Positions 31,409 through 40,145 of a DNA stretch of 40,543 nucleotides are shown one piece after another. This DNA is from Bacteroidia bacterium (GTDB lineage: Bacteria > Bacteroidota > Bacteroidia > Bacteroidales > JAPLDU01), in NCBI GenBank assembly GCA_026391255.1, contig JAPLDU010000020.1, positions 1 through 40,543 on the forward strand. Direction: 5' to 3'. Position 1 is the stretch's first letter. Each line of letters begins with the position of its first letter. The translations under genes were made by a program, and so were the position numbers. The notes beneath the pieces are model-generated. The model made no database searches. It was not told the DNA's origin and saw only the letters and a program-made list of their open reading frames with translations.

Positions 31409-34400
31409 ATGATCATTCAGAATTTATGTAAAAAGATTGCAGCAATAATTATCGTAACATGTACGGTATTGCACCAGCACAACATCATTGCGCAGAACAA
31501 CAAAACAGGTAAGGAAGAAAAAGGTAAAACAGCATCATTCAGCGGGCTGAAATTCCGGAGCATCGGGCCGGCTTTTGCAAGCGGAAGAATTGCTGACATT
31601 GCCGTAAATCCTAAGAATCACAGCGAATGGTTTGTGGCTGTGGCATCCGGGCATTTATGGAAAACAATAAATTCCGGCATAACCTGGCAGCCTGTTTTTG
31701 ATAACTATGGCGCTTATTCCACAAGCTGCATCAAATACGACCCTAATAACCAATATGTTTTGTGGCTTGGCACGGGCGAGAATAATCATCAGAGGGCGCT
31801 GGGCTACGGAAATGGCGTTTACAAAAGCACCGATGGCGGACAATCATGGAAGAACATGGGATTAAAAGATTCGAGACAAATCGGAAATATTGTGATCGAT
31901 CCCCGCAATTCAGATGTTGTTTATGTAGCCTGCGAAGGTTCCGTGTGGGGGCCTGGTGGCGACAGAGGATTATACAAATCCGCAGATGGTGGGAAAACCT
32001 GGAATAAAATTCTGAATATCAGCGAAAACACCGGTATCAATAACATTCTATACGATCCGCGGAACCCTGATATTCTTTATGCTTCTTCAGAACAACGACG
32101 TCGTCATGTGTTCACAAAGATTGGCGGCGGACCTGAAACAGCCATTTTCAAATCGGTCAATGCCGGCGCCACATGGGATACTTTAAAAACCGGCCTGCCT
32201 ACTGAAAACATGGGAGGAATTGGTTTGGCCATTTCATCCGCGAATCCTGATATTGTTTATGCTATCATTGAGGCAGCCAATAAAGCCGGTGGATTTTTCA
32301 GAAGCACCGACCGTGGCGCTTCATGGAAAAAAATGAGCGATTATACCTCACTTGGACAATATTTTAACAAGATATTCTGCGATCCATACCTTGCCGATAA
32401 AGTATTTTCGGTGGAGACTGTTTCAAAATACACGCTGGATGGCGGTAAAACATGGAATAATGTTGGTAATAACAAACGCCATGTCGACGATCATACAATG
32501 TGGATTGACCCGGAAAACACATCACATTTTCTTATCGGTGGCGATGGCGGCCTGTATGAAACATATGATAACGGGGCAGAATACAGATTTGTATCAAACC
32601 TCCCTGTTACTCAGTTTTACAGGGTTCAGACAGATAATTCATTGCCATTCTATTATGTTTATGGCGGCACCCAGGACAACAACAGCATGGGAGGGCCTTC
32701 CCAGAATACAACCAATGCTGTTGTCAGCGACGACTGGTTTATCACTCAGGGAGGAGATGGATTCTGGAGCCAGATTGATCCTCAAAATCCGGACATCGTT
32801 TATTGTGAATCGCAATACGGCGGAATGGCCCGATACGACAGGAAAAGTGGTGAGTCGACCGATATACGTCCTGAACCCGGTAAAGGGGAACTTTCATTCA
32901 AATGGAACTGGAATACTCCGTTAATTATAAGCTCTCACGATAATAAACGCTTATTTGTTGCCTCACAAAAAATATTCAGAAGCGACGACCGTGGGAACAG
33001 TTGGACAGCAATCAGCGATGACCTGACTGCAAAAATCGACAGAAATTCTTTCCCGGTGATGGGTAAATACTGGAGCATTGATGCCGATATGAAAGATGTC
33101 TCAACTTCACAGTACGGTGAAATCATTTCTCTTGAAGAATCTGCTGTTAAAGACGGGTTAATCTATGCAGGTACCGACGACGGGGTTGTGAGTATCACCG
33201 ATGATGGAGGCAAAAGCTGGAAACAGGTCAAGACATTCCCCGGAATCCCCCAGTACACCTATGTAAGCGATATATTAGCTTCCCGGTTTGATGAGAATAT
33301 TGTGTATGCATCCTTTGATAATAATTTAAGAGATGATTTTAAACCCTATTTAGTGAAAAGCACTGATAAAGGGAAAACCTGGGAAAGTATTTCATCAAAC
33401 CTGCCGGAAAATGGAGCTGTTCATGCTATTCAGCAGGATCATGTGAATCCCGACCTGCTGTTTGCCGGAACTGAATTCGGGGTTTATTTCACTACTGACG
33501 GAGGTAAAAAATGGATGCAGATGAAGGGTGGAATACCCGATGTCAAAATCTGCGACATTCAAATCCAAAGGAGGGAGAATGACCTTGTGGTGGCTACTTT
33601 CGGCAGGGGTATCTATATCCTGGATGACTATACTCCTCTCAGAACTTTCAGCAAGGATACAACAGGCAGGGAAGCAATTATTTTTCCTGTAAAAGATGCA
33701 TTATTATATACAAGAACAGGTATTAAAAATGAGCAAGGATCAACCTATTATAAATCTGATAATCCGCCTTTCGGAGCCACTTTCACTTATTATTTTAAAA
33801 AAGCTCCCAAGACATTAAAAGATATGAGACATAAAAAGGAAGCAGTTTTATTCAAGGCAGGCAAACCAATTCCACAGCCAACCACAGAGCAGCTCAGAAT
33901 GGAAGATATTGAAGTTGCACCTTATCTTACTTTTACAATTACTGCTGATGATGGGTCAATCATCAGATCACTCAATGCAAGTCCAACGGAAGGAATGAAC
34001 CGCGTAACCTGGGATTTGCGTTACAGTTCACCTGGCATGGTCGATGCCGATAAATTCAATCCCTTAGCACCTGCCTCGGGTATTATAGTAACACCGGGCA
34101 ATTATTATATGTCTATGTCTGTTACATGCCGCGATACTACCAAAGAACTTGTAAAACCTGTTTCATTTCATGTGATCCCCCTGAATAATACTTCCATCCC
34201 GCCATCAGACAGAAAAGCAATTGTTGATTTTTATAAAAAAGCCGCTGAACTTGACAGGATATTTGAAGGCACCCAGACAACCGTCAGATCACTGAAAAAA
34301 GAAATTTCAAGTATCATGACCGCACTTCAGAGAAGCACCAGGGATACTCAGAAAGAAATGAAATCAACCGAAGACATTAACAAAAAACTGGATGAAATCA

Positions 34401-34687
34401 TCTTTGCATTTTACGGGAAGAAATACGGTGCCAGTGATGAAGAAAATCCACCGATGGAAGTCACATTGCAACAGAGATTTGAAAAATTATCAGTACCGTA
34501 CTCTTCAAATACAACGGACCCAACAGCAGAACAAGTCAAGGCATACAATATTCTTAAGGATGAGTTATCAAAAGTTTACGACCAGACAAAGCAAATCATG
34601 GAAGTTGACCTGGTAAGTTTACATAAAGCCATTGACGCTCTCGGGATACCGGCAACTCCTTACCGCTTGCCCGATTGGAAAAAGTAA
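31409..34687 (+). CDS. Large secreted Asp-box (BNR/sortilin-like) propeller protein
   Basis: A 1092-residue protein. A signal peptide (to about residue 29, HNIIAQ) precedes two propellers marked by some nine Asp-boxes of the form SxDxGxxW (STDGGQSW, SADGGKTW, STDRGASW, TLDGGKTW, SDDRGNSW, TDDGGKSW, STDKGKTW, TTDGGKKW). The region after residue 750 holds a beta-sandwich (ATFTYYFKKAPKTL, GMNRVTWDLRYSSPGMV) and a C-terminal helical segment. Bacteroidetes proteins of this architecture are often named glycosyl hydrolase or VPS10-domain protein, but no sialidase catalytic residues are apparent, so enzymatic function is unproven. A terminator follows at 34824. Confidence 0.85.
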   Translation: MIIQNLCKKIAAIIIVTCTVLHQHNIIAQNNKTGKEEKGKTASFSGLKFRSIGPAFASGRIADIAVNPKNHSEWFVAVASGHLWKTINSGITWQPVFDNYGAYSTSCIKYDPNNQYVLWLGTGENNHQRALGYGNGVYKSTDGGQSWKNMGLKDSRQIGNIVIDPRNSDVVYVACEGSVWGPGGDRGLYKSADGGKTWNKILNISENTGINNILYDPRNPDILYASSEQRRRHVFTKIGGGPETAIFKSVNAGATWDTLKTGLPTENMGGIGLAISSANPDIVYAIIEAANKAGGFFRSTDRGASWKKMSDYTSLGQYFNKIFCDPYLADKVFSVETVSKYTLDGGKTWNNVGNNKRHVDDHTMWIDPENTSHFLIGGDGGLYETYDNGAEYRFVSNLPVTQFYRVQTDNSLPFYYVYGGTQDNNSMGGPSQNTTNAVVSDDWFITQGGDGFWSQIDPQNPDIVYCESQYGGMARYDRKSGESTDIRPEPGKGELSFKWNWNTPLIISSHDNKRLFVASQKIFRSDDRGNSWTAISDDLTAKIDRNSFPVMGKYWSIDADMKDVSTSQYGEIISLEESAVKDGLIYAGTDDGVVSITDDGGKSWKQVKTFPGIPQYTYVSDILASRFDENIVYASFDNNLRDDFKPYLVKSTDKGKTWESISSNLPENGAVHAIQQDHVNPDLLFAGTEFGVYFTTDGGKKWMQMKGGIPDVKICDIQIQRRENDLVVATFGRGIYILDDYTPLRTFSKDTTGREAIIFPVKDALLYTRTGIKNEQGSTYYKSDNPPFGATFTYYFKKAPKTLKDMRHKKEAVLFKAGKPIPQPTTEQLRMEDIEVAPYLTFTITADDGSIIRSLNASPTEGMNRVTWDLRYSSPGMVDADKFNPLAPASGIIVTPGNYYMSMSVTCRDTTKELVKPVSFHVIPLNNTSIPPSDRKAIVDFYKKAAELDRIFEGTQTTVRSLKKEISSIMTALQRSTRDTQKEMKSTEDINKKLDEIIFAFYGKKYGASDEENPPMEVTLQQRFEKLSVPYSSNTTDPTAEQVKAYNILKDELSKVYDQTKQIMEVDLVSLHKAIDALGIPATPYRLPDWKK

Positions 34688-34767
34688 ATTATATAAAACC
34701 GAAATTAATTTATTACATAAATTTTGATTAATCCACGAAATATAATTTGATTTTATTCTAAAATCGT

Positions 34768-34782
34768 TCCGCCTCCGGCGGA
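34768..34782. repeat. GC-rich palindrome
   Basis: TCCGCC-TCC-GGCGGA in otherwise AT-rich DNA. A similar TCCGCC...GGCGGA word occurs near 40485. Probably a dispersed repeat. Confidence 0.5.
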
Positions 34783-34823
34783 TCGTAATTCTATAATTAA
34801 TATCATTCTCTGTTTGATCAGAA

Positions 34824-34862
34824 AATATGCCTGATAGTTTTCATTATCAGGCATATTTTTTT
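34824..34862 (+). terminator. Strong Rho-independent terminator
   Basis: A perfect 13-bp stem (AATATGCCTGATA at 34824-34836 with TATCAGGCATATT at 34845-34857), an 8-base loop and a T-run to 34862. It ends transcription of the Asp-box protein gene. Confidence 0.85.
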
Positions 34863-35488
34863 GCACCTCTCCCTTCTGTTGAGTTATATGCCAATCGCTA
34901 AAGATGCGAATGACACAATCCTAAGAACTCCTTACTTCATTCCTGGTAATTAAGCAGATATTAATAAATATTCGCAGATTATAAGTGAGTAATTTGACTC
35001 TGTGGTTTTCTGTGCCTTCTATGTGATACTCTGTGTTACAATTAATTACACAGAGGAAGTCAGGAGTAACCACTGAGTTACACAGATAATTCACGACATT
35101 ATATTTTACGACGGGTCAGGGGTTCTGATCCTATAGAACCAAGCTGTGAAAATTTCAAACCTTAACATTAATGAATATAAGCAAATATCATACGCTGTTG
35201 ATATTTAGATATTTGAATAAATGTACATGCTTCCTGCACGCTGTTATTTAAGAATATGATTAATTTTTATACAGGCGCATAATAACTTTACACTATTCAT
35301 ATATAATAGAAATACAGCCACTTATATTTGATTGAAAATATAGTGTTTAATAATTATACACTATAATTGCATAAAACTTTAATGAATTTAATTATAATGC
35401 ATTGATATACTTGATTTTATAATCAACCATTTCGCTTTGGCACTATTGTTGGGTCATTTATGTAAAGAACAAACAAAGCCTGTTAAAC
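34863..35488. other. Long gene-free leader before the redox operon
   Basis: About 620 bases without a supported gene. It holds nested inverted repeats at 34997-35079 (separate entry) and a TATATTTG word at 35323-35330 that could be a -7 box, without a clear -33. No riboswitch or tRNA was recognised. Confidence 0.4.
34997..35079. repeat. Nested inverted repeats of the CTCTGTGG/ACACAGAG type
   Basis: The inner pair CTCTGTGT (35029-35036) and ACACAGAG (35048-35055) is perfect. The outer pair CTCTGTGGTT (about 34999-35008) and AACCACTGAG (about 35069-35078) has one mismatch. The wording resembles the arms around the GxxExxY gene (CCACAAAGG, CCTTTGTGG), but no gene is enclosed. Confidence 0.5.
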
Positions 35489-35509
35489 ATGAATATAAAT
35501 CATATAGTT

Positions 35510-37192
35510 ATGAAAAACACAATCATATTAATCTTAGGTTTATTAGCGCTGAATAACACTTATATTTCCGGCCAGGTAACTGAAGGTAAAAACAAGACTC
35601 CACTGGAAGGTTCAATAAATATTATGAGTTCTCCTGATCTTTATAATATTACGACAAAGTGGGCCGGGGAATTCTTCAAATTAAATCCTTACTTAAAAAT
35701 CAAGGTGATTAATCTTAAGGACGTAAATTCTGCCAGGTTATCAGAGGCTGATAAATATATAAAAATTATTCCTGATAATTATCTTGCTGACTTTAATGCA
35801 GAGCAAGTGAGGAAATTAACCCTTGGACGTGATGTTATTGTACCGGTCTTTAATTCGGAAAATCCATACTTAACTGAGATTTATCAAAAGGGAATATCAC
35901 CTGAAAATTTAGCCCTGTCACTTACCCTCGATGGAAAGCAGAATTGGGGAACCTTGCTGAAAAACAATCAGAATACTCCTGTTCATTATTATATGATCAG
36001 CGATAAATCAGTAATATCAAGTGTTACTAACTTTCTGAATGCAGGTAAAACTGCGCTTGCAGGGATCATTGTTCAAAATGAGGAAGAAATGACAGGAGAC
36101 ATTCTGAAGGATCCTTATGCTATCGGTTTCTGCAGACTGACAAACATTGTTGATGTCACAAATCAGAACATAATGGATAAGTTCAGATTGTTGCCAATTG
36201 ACAGGAATGGAAACGGCAGGTTGGATTACATGGAAAAAATTTATGATAATGTGAATACCTTTTCCAGGGGAGTATGGATCGGAAAATATCCCAAAACCTT
36301 ATTCCATAATATTTATTCTGTATCTTCCTCACAACAGGCCAATGAAAATGAAACAGCATTTTTAAAATGGATTCTGACAGATGGACAGCAATATTTGAGC
36401 ACAAATGGTTTTTACAATCTTGCATATAGCGAAAAACAAGTTCAGTTGGACAATTTAAATGATTTTCTGATTTCAGCAAACAAGCCTCAGGAAGCAGATT
36501 CCAAAGTGATATTTTTCCTGTTGTTTCTCTTAGGAATTGTTATTACCGGATTTATCGTGAACAGCGTATATCAGCATATAACTTATGTTAAGGACCTGGC
36601 TCCGGTTTCAGTAAATCAGGTGTTTTTTAATGCAGATTCCGTAGTTGTCCCCAAAGGACTTTTTTTTGATGTGACCCATACATGGGCATTCATGGATGAA
36701 ACCGGTGTAGTAAAACTGGGTATTGACGATTTTCTGCAGCATGTCACGGGAACTCTTACACGTGTCGAAATGAAAAAACCAGGTGAAAGTATAAAAAAAG
36801 GGGAACAGCTGTGCACCCTTGTTCATAAAGGCAAACAGTTAAATATTTATGCCCCGGTTTCAGGAACCATTATTGAAAAAAACGAAGCACTTACAGGAGA
36901 TTCATCTTTGATAAATGATTCTCCATATGCCGACGGATGGGTGTATAAGATAGAGCCGGTAAACTGGCCAAGAGAGATGATGTTTTTAATTATGGCCGAA
37001 AAATATAAGGACTGGCTGAAAAACGAATTCAAACGGCTGAAGGATTTCCTGTCAGATTATATAAAGTACGACACCTCGTTTGCTCATGTCATACTACAGG
37101 ATGGCGGAGAAATTATTGACAATACTCTTGCAGATTTTGCTCCAGAAGTATGGGAAGATTTTCAGAATAACTTTATTAACAAAGCTCGTTGA
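35510..37192 (+). CDS. Periplasmic-binding-like / GcvH-like transmembrane fusion protein
   Basis: A 560-residue protein; the ATG at 35510 gives a clean signal peptide (MKNTIILILGLLALNNTYIS), and 35489 is an alternative start. Residues 33-320 resemble a PstS-like substrate-binding domain (GSINIMSSPDLYNITTKWAGEFF). Inside it lies a complete EF-hand loop, DRNGNGRLDYME (231-242). One membrane helix (about 332-352) leads to a GcvH-like domain (378-485; THTWAFMDETGVVKLGIDDF, YAPVSGTIIEKNEAL, SPYADGWVYKI) and a C-terminal extension. The usual ESVKA lipoylation context is replaced by HKGKQL (439-444). By topology the binding domain faces the periplasm and the GcvH-like domain the cytoplasm. First gene of a four-gene operon. 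Function unknown. Confidence 0.75.
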   Translation: MKNTIILILGLLALNNTYISGQVTEGKNKTPLEGSINIMSSPDLYNITTKWAGEFFKLNPYLKIKVINLKDVNSARLSEADKYIKIIPDNYLADFNAEQVRKLTLGRDVIVPVFNSENPYLTEIYQKGISPENLALSLTLDGKQNWGTLLKNNQNTPVHYYMISDKSVISSVTNFLNAGKTALAGIIVQNEEEMTGDILKDPYAIGFCRLTNIVDVTNQNIMDKFRLLPIDRNGNGRLDYMEKIYDNVNTFSRGVWIGKYPKTLFHNIYSVSSSQQANENETAFLKWILTDGQQYLSTNGFYNLAYSEKQVQLDNLNDFLISANKPQEADSKVIFFLLFLLGIVITGFIVNSVYQHITYVKDLAPVSVNQVFFNADSVVVPKGLFFDVTHTWAFMDETGVVKLGIDDFLQHVTGTLTRVEMKKPGESIKKGEQLCTLVHKGKQLNIYAPVSGTIIEKNEALTGDSSLINDSPYADGWVYKIEPVNWPREMMFLIMAEKYKDWLKNEFKRLKDFLSDYIKYDTSFAHVILQDGGEIIDNTLADFAPEVWEDFQNNFINKAR

Positions 37193-37241
37193 CCTTTATT
37201 TATTCAACCCGTAGTTTGATTAGTACTCAATTCACAAAATA

Positions 37242-38120
37242 ATGAGCTTAGATCGCAGAAAGTTTTTTAAGGTGCTTGGGGTCACCGGAATTACCCTTGC
37301 AATAGGTAAAGAAGCTGGTGCAAATCAGGCAATAGTAAGTGAAACTGAATTTTCCGGGGTATTATTTGATGCTGTACGTTGCAAGGGTTGTCATGGTTGC
37401 GAATACGATTGTGCAGATGCTAATAATTTACCTGATCCGTCGGAGAGTATCCTTAAAGCAGAAAAGACAGGGATGAAACGAAAAACAGATGAATCAAGAC
37501 GAACCGTTGTGAATGGTTATCAGACTTCAAAAGGGGAAGTTTTTTTAAAGACCCAGTGTATGCATTGCAATGAACCCGCCTGTGCTGCTGCATGTCTTAC
37601 TCAGGCAATGTATAAAACAAAAGAAGGTCCTGTAACCTGGAGAACTGAAAAATGCATGGGATGCCGTTATTGCATGGTCTCCTGTCCGTTTGATATCCCA
37701 AAATTCGAATACCACAGTCCAAACCCTAAAATTCAGAAGTGTACAATGTGCTACGACCGGCTTAAGACAGGCGAATTACCGGCTTGTGTGGCAAACTGTC
37801 CGAATGATGCCCTGATGTTCGGTAAACGCAGGGAACTGATTAAAGAAGCACGAAAAAGAATTTACGAAAAACCTGAAATATACGTGGATCAGATTTATGG
37901 TGAACATGAAGCAGGTGGAACGGACTGGTTATATCTTTCACCGGTACCGTTTAATGAACTGTTATTAAAGACCACAATCCAGAATTCATCTTATCCTCAG
38001 TTAACAAAAGGATTTCTTTATAGTGTACCATCAGTATTTGTTCTGGTTCCTGCGCTCTTATTAGGCATTCAGAAAGCAACGGCAAATATTCATAAAATTA
38101 GTGAATCTGATGATGAGTAA
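37242..38120 (+). CDS. Tat-exported 4Fe-4S ferredoxin subunit, HybA-like
   Basis: A 292-residue protein. The twin-arginine signal DRRKFFKVLGVTGITLAIG points to folded export. Sixteen Cys form four cluster motifs: C47/50/53/57 (CKGCHGCEYDC), C106/109/114/118, C138/141/144/148 (CMGCRYCMVSCPFDIPKF) and C167/170/182/186. A C-terminal membrane helix (about 257-275) anchors it, as in HybA. It would pass electrons in the periplasm between a partner and the quinone-reactive subunit encoded next. The gene lies 49 bases after the fusion gene and overlaps the next. No hydrogenase, formate dehydrogenase or reductase catalytic subunit is nearby, so the redox partner is unknown. Confidence 0.88.
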   Translation: MSLDRRKFFKVLGVTGITLAIGKEAGANQAIVSETEFSGVLFDAVRCKGCHGCEYDCADANNLPDPSESILKAEKTGMKRKTDESRRTVVNGYQTSKGEVFLKTQCMHCNEPACAAACLTQAMYKTKEGPVTWRTEKCMGCRYCMVSCPFDIPKFEYHSPNPKIQKCTMCYDRLKTGELPACVANCPNDALMFGKRRELIKEARKRIYEKPEIYVDQIYGEHEAGGTDWLYLSPVPFNELLLKTTIQNSSYPQLTKGFLYSVPSVFVLVPALLLGIQKATANIHKISESDDE

Positions 38121-39342
38121 TATTTATTCTGTGAAAGTGGATCATGGTGTTACTACCACCTGGAAGTTTTTCCTGAGTGAAATTAAACCAAAGGGAAAAT
38201 TACTGACCCCATTTAATATCATTTCCATTCCGATAATATTGCTGGGACTGGGAATTATTGTGATCCGGTTCTGGAAGGGACTGGGTTCGGTAACTAACCT
38301 CACTCAGGAAGTTCCATGGGGTTTGTGGATCGGTTTTGATGTTGTCACGGGAGTTGCTTTCGCAGGAGGGGCTTATGTAATTTGTTTCATGGTCTATATA
38401 CTTAACATGCAAAAGTATCATTCCATTGTCAGAATAACAGTTTTGAACGGCTTCCTTGCATACGTTTTCTATGCAGGCGCATTACTTTTAGATCTTGGAC
38501 GTCCCTGGAATGTAATTAACCCCATCATAGGTAATAATTTCGGAACCAGTTCGGTACTTTTCCTGGTTGCATGGCATTTCCTTCTTTATATGATCGCACA
38601 GTTGATTGAGTTCTCTCCCGCCATTGCAGAATGGCTGGGAGCCCGGCGCGCACATAAAATACTTTCAGGCATGACAATTGCCGCTGTTATTTTCGGTATC
38701 ACATTATCCATACTTCACCAATCGGGATTAGGTGCACTTTTCCTGATGGCAAAAGAAAAAATTCACCCGCTCTGGTATTCGGAGTTTATTCCTTTGTTGT
38801 TTCTGGTTTCCAGTATTTTTGCCGGGCTTTCTATGATCATATTTGAAGGATCGATCAGCCATAAAGTGTTTTTCAGCCAGATAAGTGAAAAAAATCACCT
38901 GGCACATAAGAGTATTATGCATGGCTTGTCAAAAATATGTACAGGAACCTTGTTTGCTTATTTTTTCCTCCAATTGCTCGTTTTTATTCACGGGAAGCAC
39001 TGGAATATGATAAACTCCCCTTATGGCTATTGGTTTCTGTTCGAAATGACAGGCTTTGTTCTTATGCCTATGTTCTTGTATTTCATCGGTTACAGAAAAA
39101 ATAATATTTTAATGATCAGAATTGCAGCCATCATCACCATGCTCGGAGTAATCCTGAACAGACTGAATGTAACTGTAATAGGCTTCAGGTGGTACGATCA
39201 TATCAGATATGTTCCGTCATGGATGGAAATTGTGGTTACTTTGGCAGTAATATTTACCGAAATATGGGTATTCAGGTGGGTCATTAACCGTATGCCGGTA
39301 TTAAGGGAATCACCAATATGGGTAAAAAAGATTAATAATTAA
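38110..39342 (+). CDS. NrfD/HybB-like quinone-interacting membrane subunit
   Basis: A 410-residue integral membrane protein with about ten helices, starting at the ATG at 38110 (MMSNIYSVK); a GTG at 38101 is less likely. Conserved-looking features are VPWGLWIGFDVVTGVAFAGGAYV, YHSIVRITVLNGFLAYVFYAGALLLDLGRPWN and LHQSGLGALFLMAKEKIHPLWYSEFIPLLF, typical of HybB/NrfD (polysulfide reductase C) proteins that exchange electrons with menaquinone without heme. It overlaps the ferredoxin gene by 11 bases, showing translational coupling. With that ferredoxin it forms the minimal HybAB-type module. Confidence 0.88.
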   Translation: MMSNIYSVKVDHGVTTTWKFFLSEIKPKGKLLTPFNIISIPIILLGLGIIVIRFWKGLGSVTNLTQEVPWGLWIGFDVVTGVAFAGGAYVICFMVYILNMQKYHSIVRITVLNGFLAYVFYAGALLLDLGRPWNVINPIIGNNFGTSSVLFLVAWHFLLYMIAQLIEFSPAIAEWLGARRAHKILSGMTIAAVIFGITLSILHQSGLGALFLMAKEKIHPLWYSEFIPLLFLVSSIFAGLSMIIFEGSISHKVFFSQISEKNHLAHKSIMHGLSKICTGTLFAYFFLQLLVFIHGKHWNMINSPYGYWFLFEMTGFVLMPMFLYFIGYRKNNILMIRIAAIITMLGVILNRLNVTVIGFRWYDHIRYVPSWMEIVVTLAVIFTEIWVFRWVINRMPVLRESPIWVKKINN

Positions 39343-39385
39343 CCAGCATTCACCCATCTAAAGGTGATTGCACAAAATAAAAAAA

Positions 39386-40105
39386 ATGGATGGATTTACC
39401 TACACAAATATTTTTGAGACAAAAGGTTTCGAATACCTTATCATTATTGCATTTCTTGCATTATTGGTACCCTTTTGGTTTTTCCTGAACAGGAAGGGGA
39501 AAATGACCAAACAAATTCAAAAAGCTTTTGGAGTACTTTCAAGGGATATTTTAAAGATCCCGCAAGGTATATTTTACAGCCCAAATCATACCTGGGTTCA
39601 TTTAGGAAAATGCGGTGCAGCAGAGGTCGGACTGGATGATCTCCTGCTTCATCTGATAGGAGATGTGAAATTAATAAAACTTAAAAACCAGGGTGATGCC
39701 ATCAATAAAGGAGAGTTAATGGCAGAAATTGCACAAAAGGGAAAGGTTCTCAGGATATTTTCTCCTTTATCCGGTAAAATTGTGACAACTAATCCATTTA
39801 TCCTTGAAAGCCCCGGAATTATGAATGATGACCCATATGGGAAAGGTTGGATTTATCAAATCAAGCCAAATAACTGGGCAGAAGAGACGAATTCATACTA
39901 CCTGGCCGAAGATGCAACAAAGTGGACAGGTTGGGAGTTGAACAGAATTAAAGATTTTCTGGCTGTTTCAATTCAAAAATATGCCCCCGGGACTTCAGGA
40001 ATCAGTTTGCAGGAAGGAGGTGAAATTTGCGACCATGCTCTTAAGGAATTGCAAAATGAAGTATGGCAGGATTTTCAAAAAGAATTTTTAAATCCTATCC
40101 AATGA
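39386..40105 (+). CDS. Membrane-anchored GcvH-like protein
   Basis: A 239-residue protein starting at ATG 39386 (MDGFTYTNIFETKG); the TTG at 39368 is an unlikely longer start. One helix (about 15-35) is followed by basic residues (NRKGKMTK), so the rest should be cytoplasmic. The GcvH-like domain (about 58-165) has NHTWVHLGKCGAAEVGLDDLL, FSPLSGKIV and DPYGKGWIYQIKP. The lipoylation site region reads QKGKVL (117-122). The C-terminal extension ends LQEGGEICDHALKELQNEVWQDFQKEF, closely matching that of the fusion protein (LQDGGEIIDNTLADFAPEVWEDF), so the two arose by duplication. Last gene of the operon. Function unknown; a redox or acyl-carrier role is only a guess. Confidence 0.75.
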   Translation: MDGFTYTNIFETKGFEYLIIIAFLALLVPFWFFLNRKGKMTKQIQKAFGVLSRDILKIPQGIFYSPNHTWVHLGKCGAAEVGLDDLLLHLIGDVKLIKLKNQGDAINKGELMAEIAQKGKVLRIFSPLSGKIVTTNPFILESPGIMNDDPYGKGWIYQIKPNNWAEETNSYYLAEDATKWTGWELNRIKDFLAVSIQKYAPGTSGISLQEGGEICDHALKELQNEVWQDFQKEFLNPIQ

Positions 40106-40118
40106 AGAGATTAATATG

Positions 40119-40145
40119 AAACCGGTTTACATCACCGGTTTTTTT
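40119..40145 (+). terminator. Rho-independent terminator of the redox operon
   Basis: AAACCGGT (40119-40126) pairs with ACCGGTTT (40134-40141), with a 7-base loop and a T-run to 40145. It lies 14 bases after the last stop and fixes the operon end. Confidence 0.85.

Noticed and set aside
37242-39342. A hydrogenase-2 operon
   Set aside because: Only the electron-transfer subunits resemble HybA and HybB; large and small hydrogenase subunits and maturation genes are not in the window, so the hydrogenase name is withheld.
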